A stretch of 64,000 nt of DNA from Mycolicibacterium sphagni (GCF_013337765.1 NZ_VBSB01000010.1:620001-684000); one strand, 5' to 3'; positions 18,892-27,046 are shown, counted from the stretch's first letter. A program made the numbers and translations. The notes: generated by a model from the letters alone, not told the origin.

Positions 18892-19661
18892 ACGAGCGTC
18901 GCGGTCAATACCTTCCCGGCATCGTAGAGATTCAGGGTGACCAGCCCGCGCCCGCGCGCGGCGGCTGGCGAGCGGGATTCCAGCAGATTCCAGGCCGTGG
19001 CCTGGATCGGCCGGTGAAACCAGATCGACGAGTCGGTGGTGGCGGTGCGATGGCTGCGGTCGGTCATCGTGTGGCCGTGCACCTGCAGCACCGGATCGAT
19101 GCCGTAGATGTCGGTGACGTAGACCGCCGCGCACTGCGACAGCCACGGTGCGCCGTCCAGTGGCACAGTGACCCGCCACCACAGCCTGCGGACGAACTCG
19201 CCCGTGCTCCGGTCGTCGTCGGTGCGGATGTCGATCTCGTCGAGCGGCAGCGACGGGGCCGGTCCGATCGGTCCAGTGGCGGGCAGCTGTTCGGGATCGC
19301 TTGGCACCGTTGCCCGCACGGCGTGCTCGGGACCATCGGCACCGGTCGAGAACGAGACGGTCGCGGTGATCAGCAATCGGCCCTCCTGGCGGCCCAGCAC
19401 CCGTCGCGACGCCGCGGTGCGCCCGTCGTAGACGCGCTCGACGTCGTAGCGCACCGGCGCACCGGCGTCACCGCCGCGCAGGAATTGCACGTGCAGGCTC
19501 GTCGGCGCCTTGTCGGTGTCGACGGTGTGACAGGCCGCGGCCATGGCCTGGGCGGCGAGATGCCCGCCGTAGGCCCGCTTCTCGGCGGGTCCGCTTTCGG
19601 CGCCGACGAAGGCGTCGGTGCCCGAAGCGGTGACGTCGAGCAGCCGAGCCAGTACGCTCAT
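18861..19661 (-). CDS. Acyl-CoA thioesterase (TesB/FcoT-like double hotdog)
   Basis: 266-residue thioesterase-superfamily protein. AYGGHLAAQAMAAACHTV near residue 30 is the hotdog helix typical of TesB, followed by LHVQFLRGGDAGAPVRYDVERVYDGR; the second hotdog half includes DRSHRTATTDSSIWFHRPIQATAWNLLES, matching the C-terminal TesB motif. It should hydrolyse acyl-CoA to free acid and CoA. Its start overlaps the stop of the CoA-transferase gene by 4 bp, which makes a two-gene operon for acyl-CoA handling opposite the FadE-TetR pair. Confidence 0.87.
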   Translation of the reverse strand: MSVLARLLDVTASGTDAFVGAESGPAEKRAYGGHLAAQAMAAACHTVDTDKAPTSLHVQFLRGGDAGAPVRYDVERVYDGRTAASRRVLGRQEGRLLITATVSFSTGADGPEHAVRATVPSDPEQLPATGPIGPAPSLPLDEIDIRTDDDRSTGEFVRRLWWRVTVPLDGAPWLSQCAAVYVTDIYGIDPVLQVHGHTMTDRSHRTATTDSSIWFHRPIQATAWNLLESRSPAAARGRGLVTLNLYDAGKVLTATLVQEGLAILRT

Positions 19662-20872
19662 GCCGGCTCGGCTCCTGTTGCGACAGTTCCGGATTCGACC
19701 AGACCGGCGATCTCGTCGGCGGTGTAGCCGACCTCGGCCAGTACCGCTGTGGTGTCGTCGCCGAGGGCAGGCGCGGGTTGGGCCGCGACGTGCGCGCCGT
19801 CGACCGACATCGGCAGCCCCGGCGCCAGATAGCTGCCGATCCTGGGTTGCGTCAGCATCGTGAACAACGGGTTGGCCGTCACCCGCGGATCCTCGGCGAC
19901 TTCGGCGAAGTCCAGGTAGCGGTCCCACAACACGGAGGTCTGCGACAGCGCCGCCGCCACCTGCTCGGCGGTATGCCTGGCGAACCAGGGCGCGAAAAGA
20001 CCACTTAGCACGGCGCGGTGCTCGTAGCGCTGACCTTCGTCGTTGAAGTCCGCGCCCAGCGCTTCGGCAACGGCGGCAACGGCTTTGGTGGTGCCGGTCA
20101 GCTCGGCGAGATCGCGGAAGTGCCGGTTGGTGAGCGCCACCAGCATGAAGGCGACACCGTCGCTGCTGGTGTAGTCCTGGCCGTACTGACCGTAGATCGC
20201 GTTGCCCAGGCGCGGACGCTGCGTGCCGTTGACCATCGGCTCGGTGATGAATCCGAGGTTGGCCGCGGTGGCCAGTGCGACATCGTCCAGCGGCAACCGG
20301 ATGCGGCTGCCCTGCCCGGTGGCATCGCGGCGGCGCAGCGCCACCAGGATCGCCAGGGCCGCATACAGGCCGCAGCTGACATCCCAGGCCGGGAGCACGT
20401 GGTTGACGGGGCCGCCCTGCGCGGGAGAACCGGTGACCAACGGAAATCCGGTGGCGGCGTTGACCGTGTAGTCCACCCCGGTGGATCCGTCACCGCGGCC
20501 GACCACTTCGAGATGGATGAGGTCGGGGCGCTGCACGCTCAGTTGCTCATAGGAATGCCATTGCCGCCCAGCCACATTGGTGATCAGGATGCCGGCGTCG
20601 GCGATCAGCTGGGCAACCAGGCGCTGACCCTCCTCGGAGCTCATGTCGGCGGCCACCGAGCGTTTGCTCTTGTTGAGCCCGGCCCAGTAGATACTGTCGC
20701 CGGCCTCGGTCAGCGGCCAGCGCTTGTAGTCGGCCGCTCCGCCGACCGGGTCGACTCTGATGACGTCGGCGCCAAGCTGCGCCAGTGTCATCCCGGCCAA
20801 TGGCACGGCCACGAAGCTGGAGATCTCGACGATGCGAACACCTGCCAGCGGCAGGTCATCAGAAGCGCTCAC
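19658..20872 (-). CDS. CaiB/BaiF family III CoA-transferase
   Basis: 404 residues from GTG 20872 (VSASDDLPLAGVRI). Family III CoA-transferases move CoA between carboxylic acids through an aspartyl-CoA intermediate. The N-terminal LAGVRIVEISSFVAVPLAGMTLAQLGADVIRVD and the later AWDVSCGLYAALAIL, with the candidate nucleophile Asp, are diagnostic. An unusual point is that the YDxFLRGY-type segment common in this family is replaced by VVGRGDGSTGVDYTVNAATG. Co-translated with the thioesterase. The substrate may be a bile-acid-like, branched or steroid-derived acid; this is a guess. Confidence 0.88.
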   Translation of the reverse strand: MSASDDLPLAGVRIVEISSFVAVPLAGMTLAQLGADVIRVDPVGGAADYKRWPLTEAGDSIYWAGLNKSKRSVAADMSSEEGQRLVAQLIADAGILITNVAGRQWHSYEQLSVQRPDLIHLEVVGRGDGSTGVDYTVNAATGFPLVTGSPAQGGPVNHVLPAWDVSCGLYAALAILVALRRRDATGQGSRIRLPLDDVALATAANLGFITEPMVNGTQRPRLGNAIYGQYGQDYTSSDGVAFMLVALTNRHFRDLAELTGTTKAVAAVAEALGADFNDEGQRYEHRAVLSGLFAPWFARHTAEQVAAALSQTSVLWDRYLDFAEVAEDPRVTANPLFTMLTQPRIGSYLAPGLPMSVDGAHVAAQPAPALGDDTTAVLAEVGYTADEIAGLVESGTVATGAEPA

Positions 20873-20897
20873 CCGACGAGTATGGCGGGTGCCCTGG

Positions 20898-21197
20898 TCA
20901 CCACACCGCGACGGGCACACCCAGGCAGAACAGGAACAGACCCAGCAGGATCCACCCGGCGCCCTGCCAGATCGGCCAGGTTCCCTCGACCCGCCAGACG
21001 CGATAGGTCTGGATGAACGCCCCGATCCCGCCGGTGAAGAGGCTCAGTGGCACCAGAATGCCGGCGATCCGTGAGTGCCAGATGATGGCCACCGCAAATG
21101 ACACCCCGGCCACTACGACGACGGAGACCACGTAGATCACCGCGGCGCGGAACGCCGCTGGATCGTGCCAGCTCTTCTCGACATCGTTGCGGTCCAT
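20898..21197 (-). CDS. Small three-helix membrane protein
   Basis: 99 residues, unknown function. After a short charged start (MDRNDVEKSWHDPAAFR) there are hydrophobic segments at about residues 19-40, 45-65 and 78-98. No catalytic motif is seen. It lies 25 bp upstream of the CoA-transferase gene on the same strand and could be its first operon partner. Similar short proteins are common as conserved hypotheticals in mycobacteria. Confidence 0.6.
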   Translation of the reverse strand: MDRNDVEKSWHDPAAFRAAVIYVVSVVVVAGVSFAVAIIWHSRIAGILVPLSLFTGGIGAFIQTYRVWRVEGTWPIWQGAGWILLGLFLFCLGVPVAVW

Positions 21198-21341
21198 CAG
21201 TCACCTCCGTTCCCACACTAGGTCGAGATACACATCGATTGAGCACTCACGCTCGATGATCAGGCGGCATCTGAGGCGTGAACGCTCCATCAACGCTCGG
21301 GCGTGGGTTAGCGGCCCGAATCGCCGGGTAGTCCGGCCAGC

Positions 21342-21533
21342 ATGACGCACCCTACGGACGACAAGGACGAGGAGTCCGTCGGCATAATCGGCGAAGACGA
21401 TCCCAAGGTCGCCTCCTCGCGCGCCGGCAAGGACGGTGACGACGGCAGCTACGTCGGTCAGACGGGCCCCGACGACGCGATCGACGCCGGTGAGACGGGC
21501 GCTGAGGCCCGCAACGAGCGCGGAGGCCGTTGA
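21342..21533 (+). CDS. Small acidic hydrophilic protein
   Basis: 63 residues, strongly acidic and Gly-rich, with no hydrophobic segment: DDKDEESVGIIGEDDPKV, then DGDDGSYVGQTGPDDAIDAGETG. Likely disordered or an adaptor-type protein. No function is recognised. It ends 17 bp before the phosphoesterase gene, so both are probably transcribed together. The 140 bp before it holds no gene that I can support. Confidence 0.5.
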   Translation: MTHPTDDKDEESVGIIGEDDPKVASSRAGKDGDDGSYVGQTGPDDAIDAGETGAEARNERGGR

Positions 21534-21550
21534 CACGAGAGGATCGGCCT

Positions 21551-22051
21551 ATGCGTCTGCTGTTGATAGCCGACACTCACATCCCCAAACGCGCCCGCGA
21601 CCTGCCCGAACCCGTATGGCACGAAGTCGAGCGTTCCGATGTCGTCATCCACGCCGGTGACTGGGTCGAGGAGAGCCTGCTCGACGACCTGTCGGCACGC
21701 GCCAAGCGACTGGTCGCCTGCTGGGGTAACAACGATGGCCCGGAACTGCGGTCCCGGCTCCCTGAATGCGCCGACGTGACGTTGGACGGCCTGCGCTTCA
21801 CCGTCGTCCACGAGACCGGCGCGGCCTCGGGCCGGGAAGCCCGGATGGCACAGCGCTATCCCGGCACCGATGTGCTGGTGTTCGGCCACAGCCACATCCC
21901 GTGGGACACCACCGCGCGAACCGGGCTGCGGCTGCTGAACCCTGGCTCGCCGACCGACCGGCGCCGCCAGCCGTTCTGCACGTATATGACCGCCGTGACC
22001 CGGCCCGGAGTGCTGGCCGACGTAAGGCAGCATCAGATCGAGAAGACTTAG
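21551..22051 (+). CDS. YfcE-type calcineurin-like phosphoesterase
   Basis: 166-residue metallophosphoesterase. The five metal-binding blocks are clear: IADTHIP (D8, H10), HAGDWVE (D37), CWGNNDG (N60), VVHETG and VFGHSHIP near the C-terminus. Proteins of this size act as phosphodiesterases on small substrates with Mn2+ or similar metals; the cellular substrate is unknown. ATG 21551 is preferred to the upstream TTG because GAGAGG lies about 9 bases before it. Its stop codon lies inside the palindromic operator of the next gene. Confidence 0.87.
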   Translation: MRLLLIADTHIPKRARDLPEPVWHEVERSDVVIHAGDWVEESLLDDLSARAKRLVACWGNNDGPELRSRLPECADVTLDGLRFTVVHETGAASGREARMAQRYPGTDVLVFGHSHIPWDTTARTGLRLLNPGSPTDRRRQPFCTYMTAVTRPGVLADVRQHQIEKT

Positions 22052-22068
22052 CTCTGAAACAGAGCTAA
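22048..22068. promoter_or_regulatory. Perfect palindromic operator before the MarR gene
   Basis: TTAGCTCTG and CAGAGCTAA form a perfect 9+9 inverted repeat around AAA. The site ends 9 bp before the GTG of the MarR gene and overlaps the stop of the phosphoesterase gene. The position and symmetry fit an autoregulatory MarR operator controlling the exporter operon. Confidence 0.7.
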
Positions 22069-22077
22069 TCTGGCCGA

Positions 22078-22530
22078 GTGGATATTCGCACCGATCTCGT
22101 CGCCGAGCTGTTCGGCACCGTCGGCCGATTCCGCCGTACGGTTCGCAGAGCCGCAGGCGCCTCCTTCGTGACCGCCGGGCTGACCGAATCGCAAGCCGAG
22201 CTGTTGCGGCTGGTTAGCCGCCAGCCGGGCATCTCGGTCAGCGCGGCCGCAGCCGAACTCGGGCTGGCCGCCAACACTGCCTCCACGCTGGTGTCGAAGT
22301 TGTCGGCCGAGGGACTGCTGGTGCGCACGCCCGACCCCGGCGATCGGCGGGTGGGCCGCCTCGAGCTCACCGCACCGGCCCAGCAGATCGCCGACGAAAC
22401 GCGCGCCGCGCGCCGCGCTGCGCTGGCCGAGGCGCTCGACGAACTCGACGACGACGACGCGGAGGCGCTGGCCGCCGGCATCCGGGTGCTGGCCGACGTC
22501 ACCACCAAGCTGCGGGAGAAGCGACCATGA
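22078..22530 (+). CDS. MarR-family regulator of the exporter operon
   Basis: 150 residues. Winged helix with LTESQAELLRLVSRQPGISVSAAAAELGLAANTASTLVSKLSAEGLLVRTPDPGDRRVGRLELT, which includes the recognition helix and the beta wing with the DRR signature. Dimerisation helices follow. GTG 22078 is the start. The stop overlaps the ATG of the ABC ATPase gene (ATGA), so regulator and exporter are co-translated. It probably represses its own operon through the palindrome immediately upstream until a drug or metabolite binds. Confidence 0.9.
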   Translation: MDIRTDLVAELFGTVGRFRRTVRRAAGASFVTAGLTESQAELLRLVSRQPGISVSAAAAELGLAANTASTLVSKLSAEGLLVRTPDPGDRRVGRLELTAPAQQIADETRAARRAALAEALDELDDDDAEALAAGIRVLADVTTKLREKRP

Positions 22531-23336
22531 CCACACCTGCGATCGACTGCCAGAACCTGACCCACCGCTATGGCGATTTCACCGCCGTCGACGACCTGAC
22601 GCTGCAGGTCCACACCGGCGAAACCCTTGGCCTGCTTGGCCCGAACGGCGCGGGGAAGACCACCGTGGTGCGACTGCTGACCACGCTGGCCCCGATCCAG
22701 AGCGGGCAGGTGCGCATCTTCGGGCTCGACGCGCGGCACGACACCATGGACATCAGGTACAACCTCGGCTATGTGCCCCAACAGCTTTCGATCGAGCAGG
22801 CGCTGACCGGCCGGCAGAATGTGGAGTGGTTCGCCCGCCTCTACGACGTGCCACGATCGGTGCGCAAACAACGGGTCGCCGACGCGCTGGAGGCGATGCA
22901 GCTACTCGACGTCGCCGACCGGCTGGCCGGCACTTACTCCGGCGGTATGGTGCGCCGCCTGGAGCTGGCTCAGGCCCTGGTCAACCAGCCGTCGCTGCTG
23001 ATTCTCGACGAGCCGACGGTCGGGCTGGATCCCATTGCCCGCGACAGTGTTTGGTCGCAGGTGGCCAGCATGCAGCAGGAGTTCGGCATGACCGTGCTGC
23101 TAACCACCCACTACATGGAGGAGGCCGATGTGCTGTGCGACCGGGTCGCGCTGATGCACCACGGTCAGCTGCGGGCAGTCGGCACCCCCGCCGAGCTCAA
23201 GACCAAGGTCGGTCCCGAGGCGAGCCTGGAAGACGTGTTCCGGCATTACGCCGGGTCCGGACTCGACGAGGCAGCCGACCACGCAGGCCTGCGCGGCGTG
23301 CGGGCCGGCCGGAAGGCGGCGCGCAATGCCGGTTGA
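22527..23336 (+). CDS. DrrA-type ABC exporter ATPase
   Basis: 269 residues. Walker A is GPNGAGKTTVVRLL near residue 40, Q-loop in VPQQLS, signature YSGGMVRRLELAQAL near 143, Walker B LLILDEPTVGLDP near 163, and the switch His in TTHYMEEAD. The pattern is that of DrrA-like ATPases, which power export of drugs or lipids. It lies between the MarR regulator (4-bp overlap) and the permease (11-bp overlap). Substrate unknown. The basic C-terminal tail (GVRAGRKAARNAG) is extra to the core fold. Confidence 0.9.
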   Translation: MTTPAIDCQNLTHRYGDFTAVDDLTLQVHTGETLGLLGPNGAGKTTVVRLLTTLAPIQSGQVRIFGLDARHDTMDIRYNLGYVPQQLSIEQALTGRQNVEWFARLYDVPRSVRKQRVADALEAMQLLDVADRLAGTYSGGMVRRLELAQALVNQPSLLILDEPTVGLDPIARDSVWSQVASMQQEFGMTVLLTTHYMEEADVLCDRVALMHHGQLRAVGTPAELKTKVGPEASLEDVFRHYAGSGLDEAADHAGLRGVRAGRKAARNAG

Positions 23337-24150
23337 GTCCGCGACCACACCCCGCCTGATCCGGGCGCCGCGCGGCTGGCGGCGGGTGCCCAGCCTGGCC
23401 GGCCGGATGGAAACGTTCGCCTGGGTCGAGATCCAGAAGCTGCGCCACGATCGCACCGAGCTGTTCACCCGGATGGTGCAACCGGCGTTGTGGCTGTTGA
23501 TCTTCGGCACGACGTTCAACCGGCTGCACGTCATCGACACCGGCTCGGTGCCGTACCTGGCGTTCCTGGCCCCGGGCATCATCGCCCAGTCGGCGCTGTT
23601 CATCTCGATCTTCTACGGCATCCAGATCGTCTGGGACCGCGACGCCGGCATCCTGGCCAAGCTCATGGTGACGCCCGCTCCTGCGTCGGCGCTGGTGACG
23701 GGCAAGGCCTTCGCCGCCGGGGTGCGGTCGATAGCGCAGGTGGTCGGCGTGTTGGCGCTGGCCTACATCATGGGCATCCACATGACGTACAACCCGCTGC
23801 GGATTCTGGCCGCGATGGGTGTGGTGATGCTCGGGTCGGCGTTCTTCGCCTGCCTGTCAATGGCGCTGGCCGGGCTGGTCCGTAACCGCGACCGGCTGAT
23901 GGGCATCGGGCAGGCCATCACGATGCCGTTGTTCTTCGCCTCCAACGCGCTGTACCCGGTGTCGGTCATGCCCGAATGGCTGCGCTGGCTGTCCCGGGTG
24001 AATCCGCTGAGCTACGAAGTGGATTCGCTGCGGCTGCTGCTGGTGGGCATCCCGTCGGCGCGTCCATGGCTGGACCTCGGTGTGCTGGTGCTGTCCGCGG
24101 TGGTCGGCATCGCCGCCGCGTCAGCGCTGCTGCGCCGGCTCGTACGCTGA
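23326..24150 (+). CDS. ABC-2 type permease of the DrrB type
   Basis: 274 residues with about six hydrophobic helices and the ABC-2 family stretch VNPLSYEVDSLRLLLVG near the C-terminus. It overlaps the ATPase gene by 11 bp in a different frame. Together they should form a homodimeric-permease exporter whose expression is set by the MarR protein. Transcription runs into the 62-nt repeat and the hairpin at 24237-24284, which probably form the terminator. Confidence 0.88.
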   Translation: MPVESATTPRLIRAPRGWRRVPSLAGRMETFAWVEIQKLRHDRTELFTRMVQPALWLLIFGTTFNRLHVIDTGSVPYLAFLAPGIIAQSALFISIFYGIQIVWDRDAGILAKLMVTPAPASALVTGKAFAAGVRSIAQVVGVLALAYIMGIHMTYNPLRILAAMGVVMLGSAFFACLSMALAGLVRNRDRLMGIGQAITMPLFFASNALYPVSVMPEWLRWLSRVNPLSYEVDSLRLLLVGIPSARPWLDLGVLVLSAVVGIAAASALLRRLVR

Positions 24151-24159
24151 CCCCCTTGT

Positions 24160-24221
24160 CGCCGAGCGTTACCCCAGAGTCACGTTCGCCGTCGAGAGTG
24201 ACACTGGCGTCACGTTCACCG
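24160..24221. repeat. Copy 1 of a 62-nt intergenic repeat at a convergent gene end
   Basis: This stretch matches 30292-30353 at 48 of 62 positions by direct counting; the first 32 nt match at 27. The core is an imperfect hairpin (CGCCGAGCGT ... CACGTTCGCCG) with a CCAG-type loop. Both copies lie between convergent genes, which suggests a dispersed terminator-like element. Confidence 0.55.
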
Positions 24222-24236
24222 CCCGCACAGCCCGAG

Positions 24237-24284
24237 CGTAACGCCACGGTGTGGAAACAGCGGTTTTTCCGCCGTGGCGTTACG
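24237..24284. terminator. Long bidirectional hairpin
   Basis: CGTAACGCCACGG (24237-24249) pairs perfectly with CCGTGGCGTTACG (24272-24284). The 22-nt loop can itself pair GGAAA with TTTCC around CAGCGGTT. It separates the ABC permease gene from the convergent oxidoreductase gene and includes the latter's stop codon. Confidence 0.65.
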
Positions 24285-24726
24285 TTCGCGGCGGGTCGAA
24301 GCGGAATACCGCGAGTCTGCCTGCCAGCGCTTCGAATTCGTCGGGGGTGCCGTGGCGCACCAGTCCCGAGCGTTTGGCGAACGCGACACCGACTGGCACC
24401 GACCCGGGGAATGCGCGCAGCACCGGCTTGGCTTCCTCGGCACCGAGTTCGACGATCATGACGTGGCGAGAACGCCTGCCGCGACTCAACGTTCCCTGCC
24501 CGGCGGCTCTGGCGTTGCGGGCCCAGTCGGCTCCGGGGTATCCCGCGACGGTGTACAGGCCGCCGTCGTATTCGAACGGAGTCATCGGCGTCTGCCGCGG
24601 CTTGCCGGACTTGCGGCCGGGAACGGTCAGCACATAGGCGGGTCCGGTGGGCAATCCTAGTTTCTGCACCGCCATCATCAGCCGGTTCATCGGCTTGAGC
24701 CAGCGGGGTGGACGTGGTTCGGTCAT
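24280..24726 (-). CDS. Ddn-type F420-dependent oxidoreductase (nitroreductase family)
   Basis: 148 residues, of the deazaflavin-dependent split-barrel family (Ddn/FDOR). Recognisable features: N-terminal amphipathic helix (WLKPMNRLMMAVQKLGL), VLTVPGRKSGKPRQTPMTPFEYDGGLYTVAGYPGADWARNARAAG, which forms the F420-binding strands, and a conserved VMIVELG segment. These enzymes use reduced F420 to reduce quinones or nitro compounds. The ATG 24726 overlaps the stop of the NmrA gene (TGATG), so both are in one operon that may depend on the adjacent ECF factor. The downstream hairpin covers its stop. Confidence 0.85.
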   Translation of the reverse strand: MTEPRPPRWLKPMNRLMMAVQKLGLPTGPAYVLTVPGRKSGKPRQTPMTPFEYDGGLYTVAGYPGADWARNARAAGQGTLSRGRRSRHVMIVELGAEEAKPVLRAFPGSVPVGVAFAKRSGLVRHGTPDEFEALAGRLAVFRFDPPRT

Positions 24727-25568
24727 CACTTCTCCTCGGTGAACAATGCGATGTGCTCGGCCACCCAGTGGGCGAACGAGGTGGCGGGACGGTCGAGGAT
24801 CTTCTCGACGTCATGGGTGACCAGGGCGGGCGACGTCAGCGTGGCCGCCTGCATCGCGATATAGGCGCCGGCGAATGCGGCGGGAAACCCGTTGCCGATG
24901 AAGCGTTCTCGCACCAGCTCCGCCGGGACCTCCTGGTAACGAAGCGGACGATGCAGGGCCGCCCCGACGATCGCGGCGAGCTCGGTGTTGGTCAGCGATT
25001 GTGGTCCGGTCATCGGAACCCGCTGCCCCACAAGGTCGTCGGTCAGCAGGGCGTATGCCGCAACGGCGGCGATGTCCGCTTCGGCGATCGGCGCTGCCGT
25101 CGCCTCGGCATACGGCCCGGCGACGACATCGCCCGCGCGGATCTGCGCCGCCCACATGCCGGGGAAATTCGATGCGAACACCGACGGCCGCAGGCTCACC
25201 CACGGCACCCCCGACGAGGCGGCCAGCTGTTCGCACTCCCGGTTGCGGTCACCGCGATAGCGCGACGGCTGACGGCTGTCGTCATCGTCGGCGTTGATCG
25301 CCGACAAGGCCACCACCTTCGCGACGCCATGACGCTCCAGCGCCGTCGCCACTCCTGCCAGCTCTGGTCCCAACGCGCGGGAATTGAGGAACACCGCCGA
25401 GGCGCCCACCAACGCCTCGCCGGCGTCGGTCACTTCCTCGACGCCCGGTGGGAATCCGGCTTCCCCCGGGCGCCTGGTCACCGCGCGCACATGCGCGCCG
25501 GCCTTCACCAGCTGTTCGACGAGCGGACGGCCCACATTGCCGGTCGCTCCGGTTATCACGATGCTCAT
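24726..25568 (-). CDS. NmrA-like NAD(P)-binding protein
   Basis: Atypical SDR of 280 residues. The N-terminal MSIVITGATGNVGRPLVEQLVKAGAHVRAVTRRP is the NAD(P) site of NmrA/HSCARG proteins; WVSLRPSVFASNFPGMWAAQIRAG and the extended C-terminal half fit the same group. The classical YxxxK is replaced (SRYRGDRNRECE), so it may act as an NADPH sensor or a quinone-type reductase. It is divergent from the SigI-type sigma factor gene, and its promoter matches the ECF41 consensus, making it the likely direct target of that factor. Confidence 0.87.
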   Translation of the reverse strand: MSIVITGATGNVGRPLVEQLVKAGAHVRAVTRRPGEAGFPPGVEEVTDAGEALVGASAVFLNSRALGPELAGVATALERHGVAKVVALSAINADDDDSRQPSRYRGDRNRECEQLAASSGVPWVSLRPSVFASNFPGMWAAQIRAGDVVAGPYAEATAAPIAEADIAAVAAYALLTDDLVGQRVPMTGPQSLTNTELAAIVGAALHRPLRYQEVPAELVRERFIGNGFPAAFAGAYIAMQAATLTSPALVTHDVEKILDRPATSFAHWVAEHIALFTEEK

Positions 25569-25598
25569 CGCGAGTCCTCTCTTTCGGTTACCAATAAG

Positions 25599-25625
25599 GA
25601 CGCGATAGCGCCCTGGAACGTGACA
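25599..25625 (-). promoter_or_regulatory. ECF41-type promoter for the NmrA-Ddn operon
   Basis: On the minus strand TGTCACG (25625-25619) is followed after exactly 16 bases by CGTC (25602-25599). This fits the published ECF41 consensus, TGTCACA and CGTC with a 16-bp spacer, except for the last base of the first element. The start codon lies 30 bp downstream. ECF41 factors are known to target an adjacent oxidoreductase gene. Confidence 0.7.
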
Positions 25626-25663
25626 GCGGTAACTTTTTGCCATGCCGATTCGTCGTCTATGAC

Positions 25664-26515
25664 ATGAGCGATCCGATCGGCGGCCTGCTGGCTGCCCACC
25701 GCCCGTATCTGATCAACCTCGCCTACCAGATGGTCGGCGATATCGGCGATGCGGAAGACGTTGTGCAGGAGGCCTTTCTCCGGCTCTCGCAAACAGACAT
25801 CGACGCGATCGATGATCCGCGGGGCTGGCTGACGGTGGTCAGCAGCCGACTGTGTCTCGATCACGTCCGCTCGGCCCGCCACCGGCGGGTGAGCACCACA
25901 GAACCCGAGACGTTGGAACGCCGGGTGCCGCTGAATCACAGCGCCATGCCCGATCCCGGCGAACGGGTCACCCTCGACGACGAGGTGCACGACGCACTGT
26001 TCGAGGTACTGGGCAGGCTGACCGCGCCCGAGCGGGTCGCCTTCGTGCTGCACGACGTCTTCGGGGTGCCGTTCGACGAGATCGCCGAGACCGTGGGCCG
26101 GCCGTCCGCAACGTGCCGTCAGCTCGCGCGCCGCGCGCGCATCAAGATCCAGGCCGCGGCACCGGTCACCGCCCCCGTCGATGACCACGAGCATCACCTG
26201 GTCACCGAACGTTTCATCGCGGCCTGCGCCGACGGTGATCTGGAGGCGTTGACCCAGGTGCTGGCGCCCGACGTATGGGGGGTGGGCACGATCCTGGCCG
26301 ACCCCGCACCGCCGCCGCAGGTGAACCACGGACGAGAAGCCGTGGGCACCAATCTGCTGCGCTACCTCACCGGCGCCACGCTCGTCAGCGGTCCGGTGGG
26401 GCGACCCGTCGCCCTCGCGTTCAGCCAGCGGCGCCTGTTCGCCGTCGTCGTGCTCACCATCCGCGACGGTCTGGTCGCCAAGATCGAGGCCACGGCCGAC
26501 CCCTCAGCGCGCTGA
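25664..26515 (+). CDS. sigI: SigI-like ECF sigma factor with SnoaL-type C-terminal domain
   Basis: 283 residues. Sigma region 2: AAHRPYLINLAYQMVGDIGDAEDVVQEAFLRL with GWLTVVSSRLCLDHVRSARHRR. Region 4: ALFEVLGRLTAPERVAFVLHDVFGVPFDEIAETVGRPSATCRQLARRAR. A C-terminal SnoaL-like fold of about 110 residues follows (HHLVTERFIAACADGDLEALTQVLAPDV), which in ECF41-type factors controls activity instead of an anti-sigma factor. The whole pattern agrees with M. tuberculosis SigI as I remember it. Start ATG 25664 is preferred to TTG 25637. Divergent from the NmrA-Ddn operon. Confidence 0.85.
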   Translation: MSDPIGGLLAAHRPYLINLAYQMVGDIGDAEDVVQEAFLRLSQTDIDAIDDPRGWLTVVSSRLCLDHVRSARHRRVSTTEPETLERRVPLNHSAMPDPGERVTLDDEVHDALFEVLGRLTAPERVAFVLHDVFGVPFDEIAETVGRPSATCRQLARRARIKIQAAAPVTAPVDDHEHHLVTERFIAACADGDLEALTQVLAPDVWGVGTILADPAPPPQVNHGREAVGTNLLRYLTGATLVSGPVGRPVALAFSQRRLFAVVVLTIRDGLVAKIEATADPSAR

Positions 26516-26525
26516 CTTCTGCGCC

Positions 26526-26545
26526 TGTAGTCCAAACGAACGACA
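26526..26545. promoter_or_regulatory. Weak third copy of the NarL-type palindrome
   Basis: TGTAGTCCAAACGAACGACA agrees with the motif before the histidine kinase gene at 15 of 20 positions, including the ACGACA half. It lies about 125 bp before the small secreted protein gene at 26670. The match could be chance. Confidence 0.3.
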
Positions 26546-26669
26546 CCCTGTTCATCCTCTGTGCCCTGCATTTGGTCGGCAGACTTCGCGCGTCGCCGAC
26601 CAGATAGTTGTCGTACGGCCACAACACCGGCCGAGACAACCAAAGCAGCACTGACACAGAGGAATTCAT

Positions 26670-27002
26670 ATGAACAACACCATCGGTCGCGGCCGCACGT
26701 TTATCATCGGTTCGGTCGTCGCGGGCGCACTGACTCTGTCCGGGATCGGCATGGCCGCAACGGCCGCCGCCACACCCGGCGGCGGTTCCAACGCGCAGGA
26801 CACCGTCAGCCGCTTGACCAGCCAGGGCTACAACGTCGCTCTCAACCACAACGGTGGCTGGTCTGACGTGCCGCTCTCGGAGTGCGTCGTCAACGGCATT
26901 CACGGCTTGGTCAGCGGCGTGCCGCAGGGCCAGCCGCTGCCCCCCGAGCAGCAGGGCGCCCAGACCGTCTACGTCGACGTGGGCTGCTCGACAACCGAAT
27001 AA
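26670..27002 (+). CDS. Small secreted protein
   Basis: 110 residues with a signal peptide (GRTFIIGSVVAGALTLSGIGMAATAAATPG, cleavage near residue 35). The mature part, about 75 residues, begins with AQDTVSRLTSQGYNVALNHNGG, a pattern seen in many small exported mycobacterial proteins, and has two cysteines (LSECVVNGIHG and VGCSTTE) likely to form a disulfide. Function unknown. A strong hairpin follows the stop by 13 bases. A weak copy of the two-component palindrome lies upstream. Confidence 0.75.
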   Translation: MNNTIGRGRTFIIGSVVAGALTLSGIGMAATAAATPGGGSNAQDTVSRLTSQGYNVALNHNGGWSDVPLSECVVNGIHGLVSGVPQGQPLPPEQQGAQTVYVDVGCSTTE

Positions 27003-27015
27003 CTCCAACCGCGCT

Positions 27016-27046
27016 CGCGCCCGGCCGGAATCTCCGGTCGGGCGCG
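27016..27046 (+). terminator. Strong hairpin after the small secreted protein gene
   Basis: A 14-bp stem with one G-T pair (CGCGCCCGGCCGGA and TCCGGTCGGGCGCG) closes a 3-base loop 13 bases after the stop. There is no T-run, as is common for mycobacterial terminators. Confidence 0.7.
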
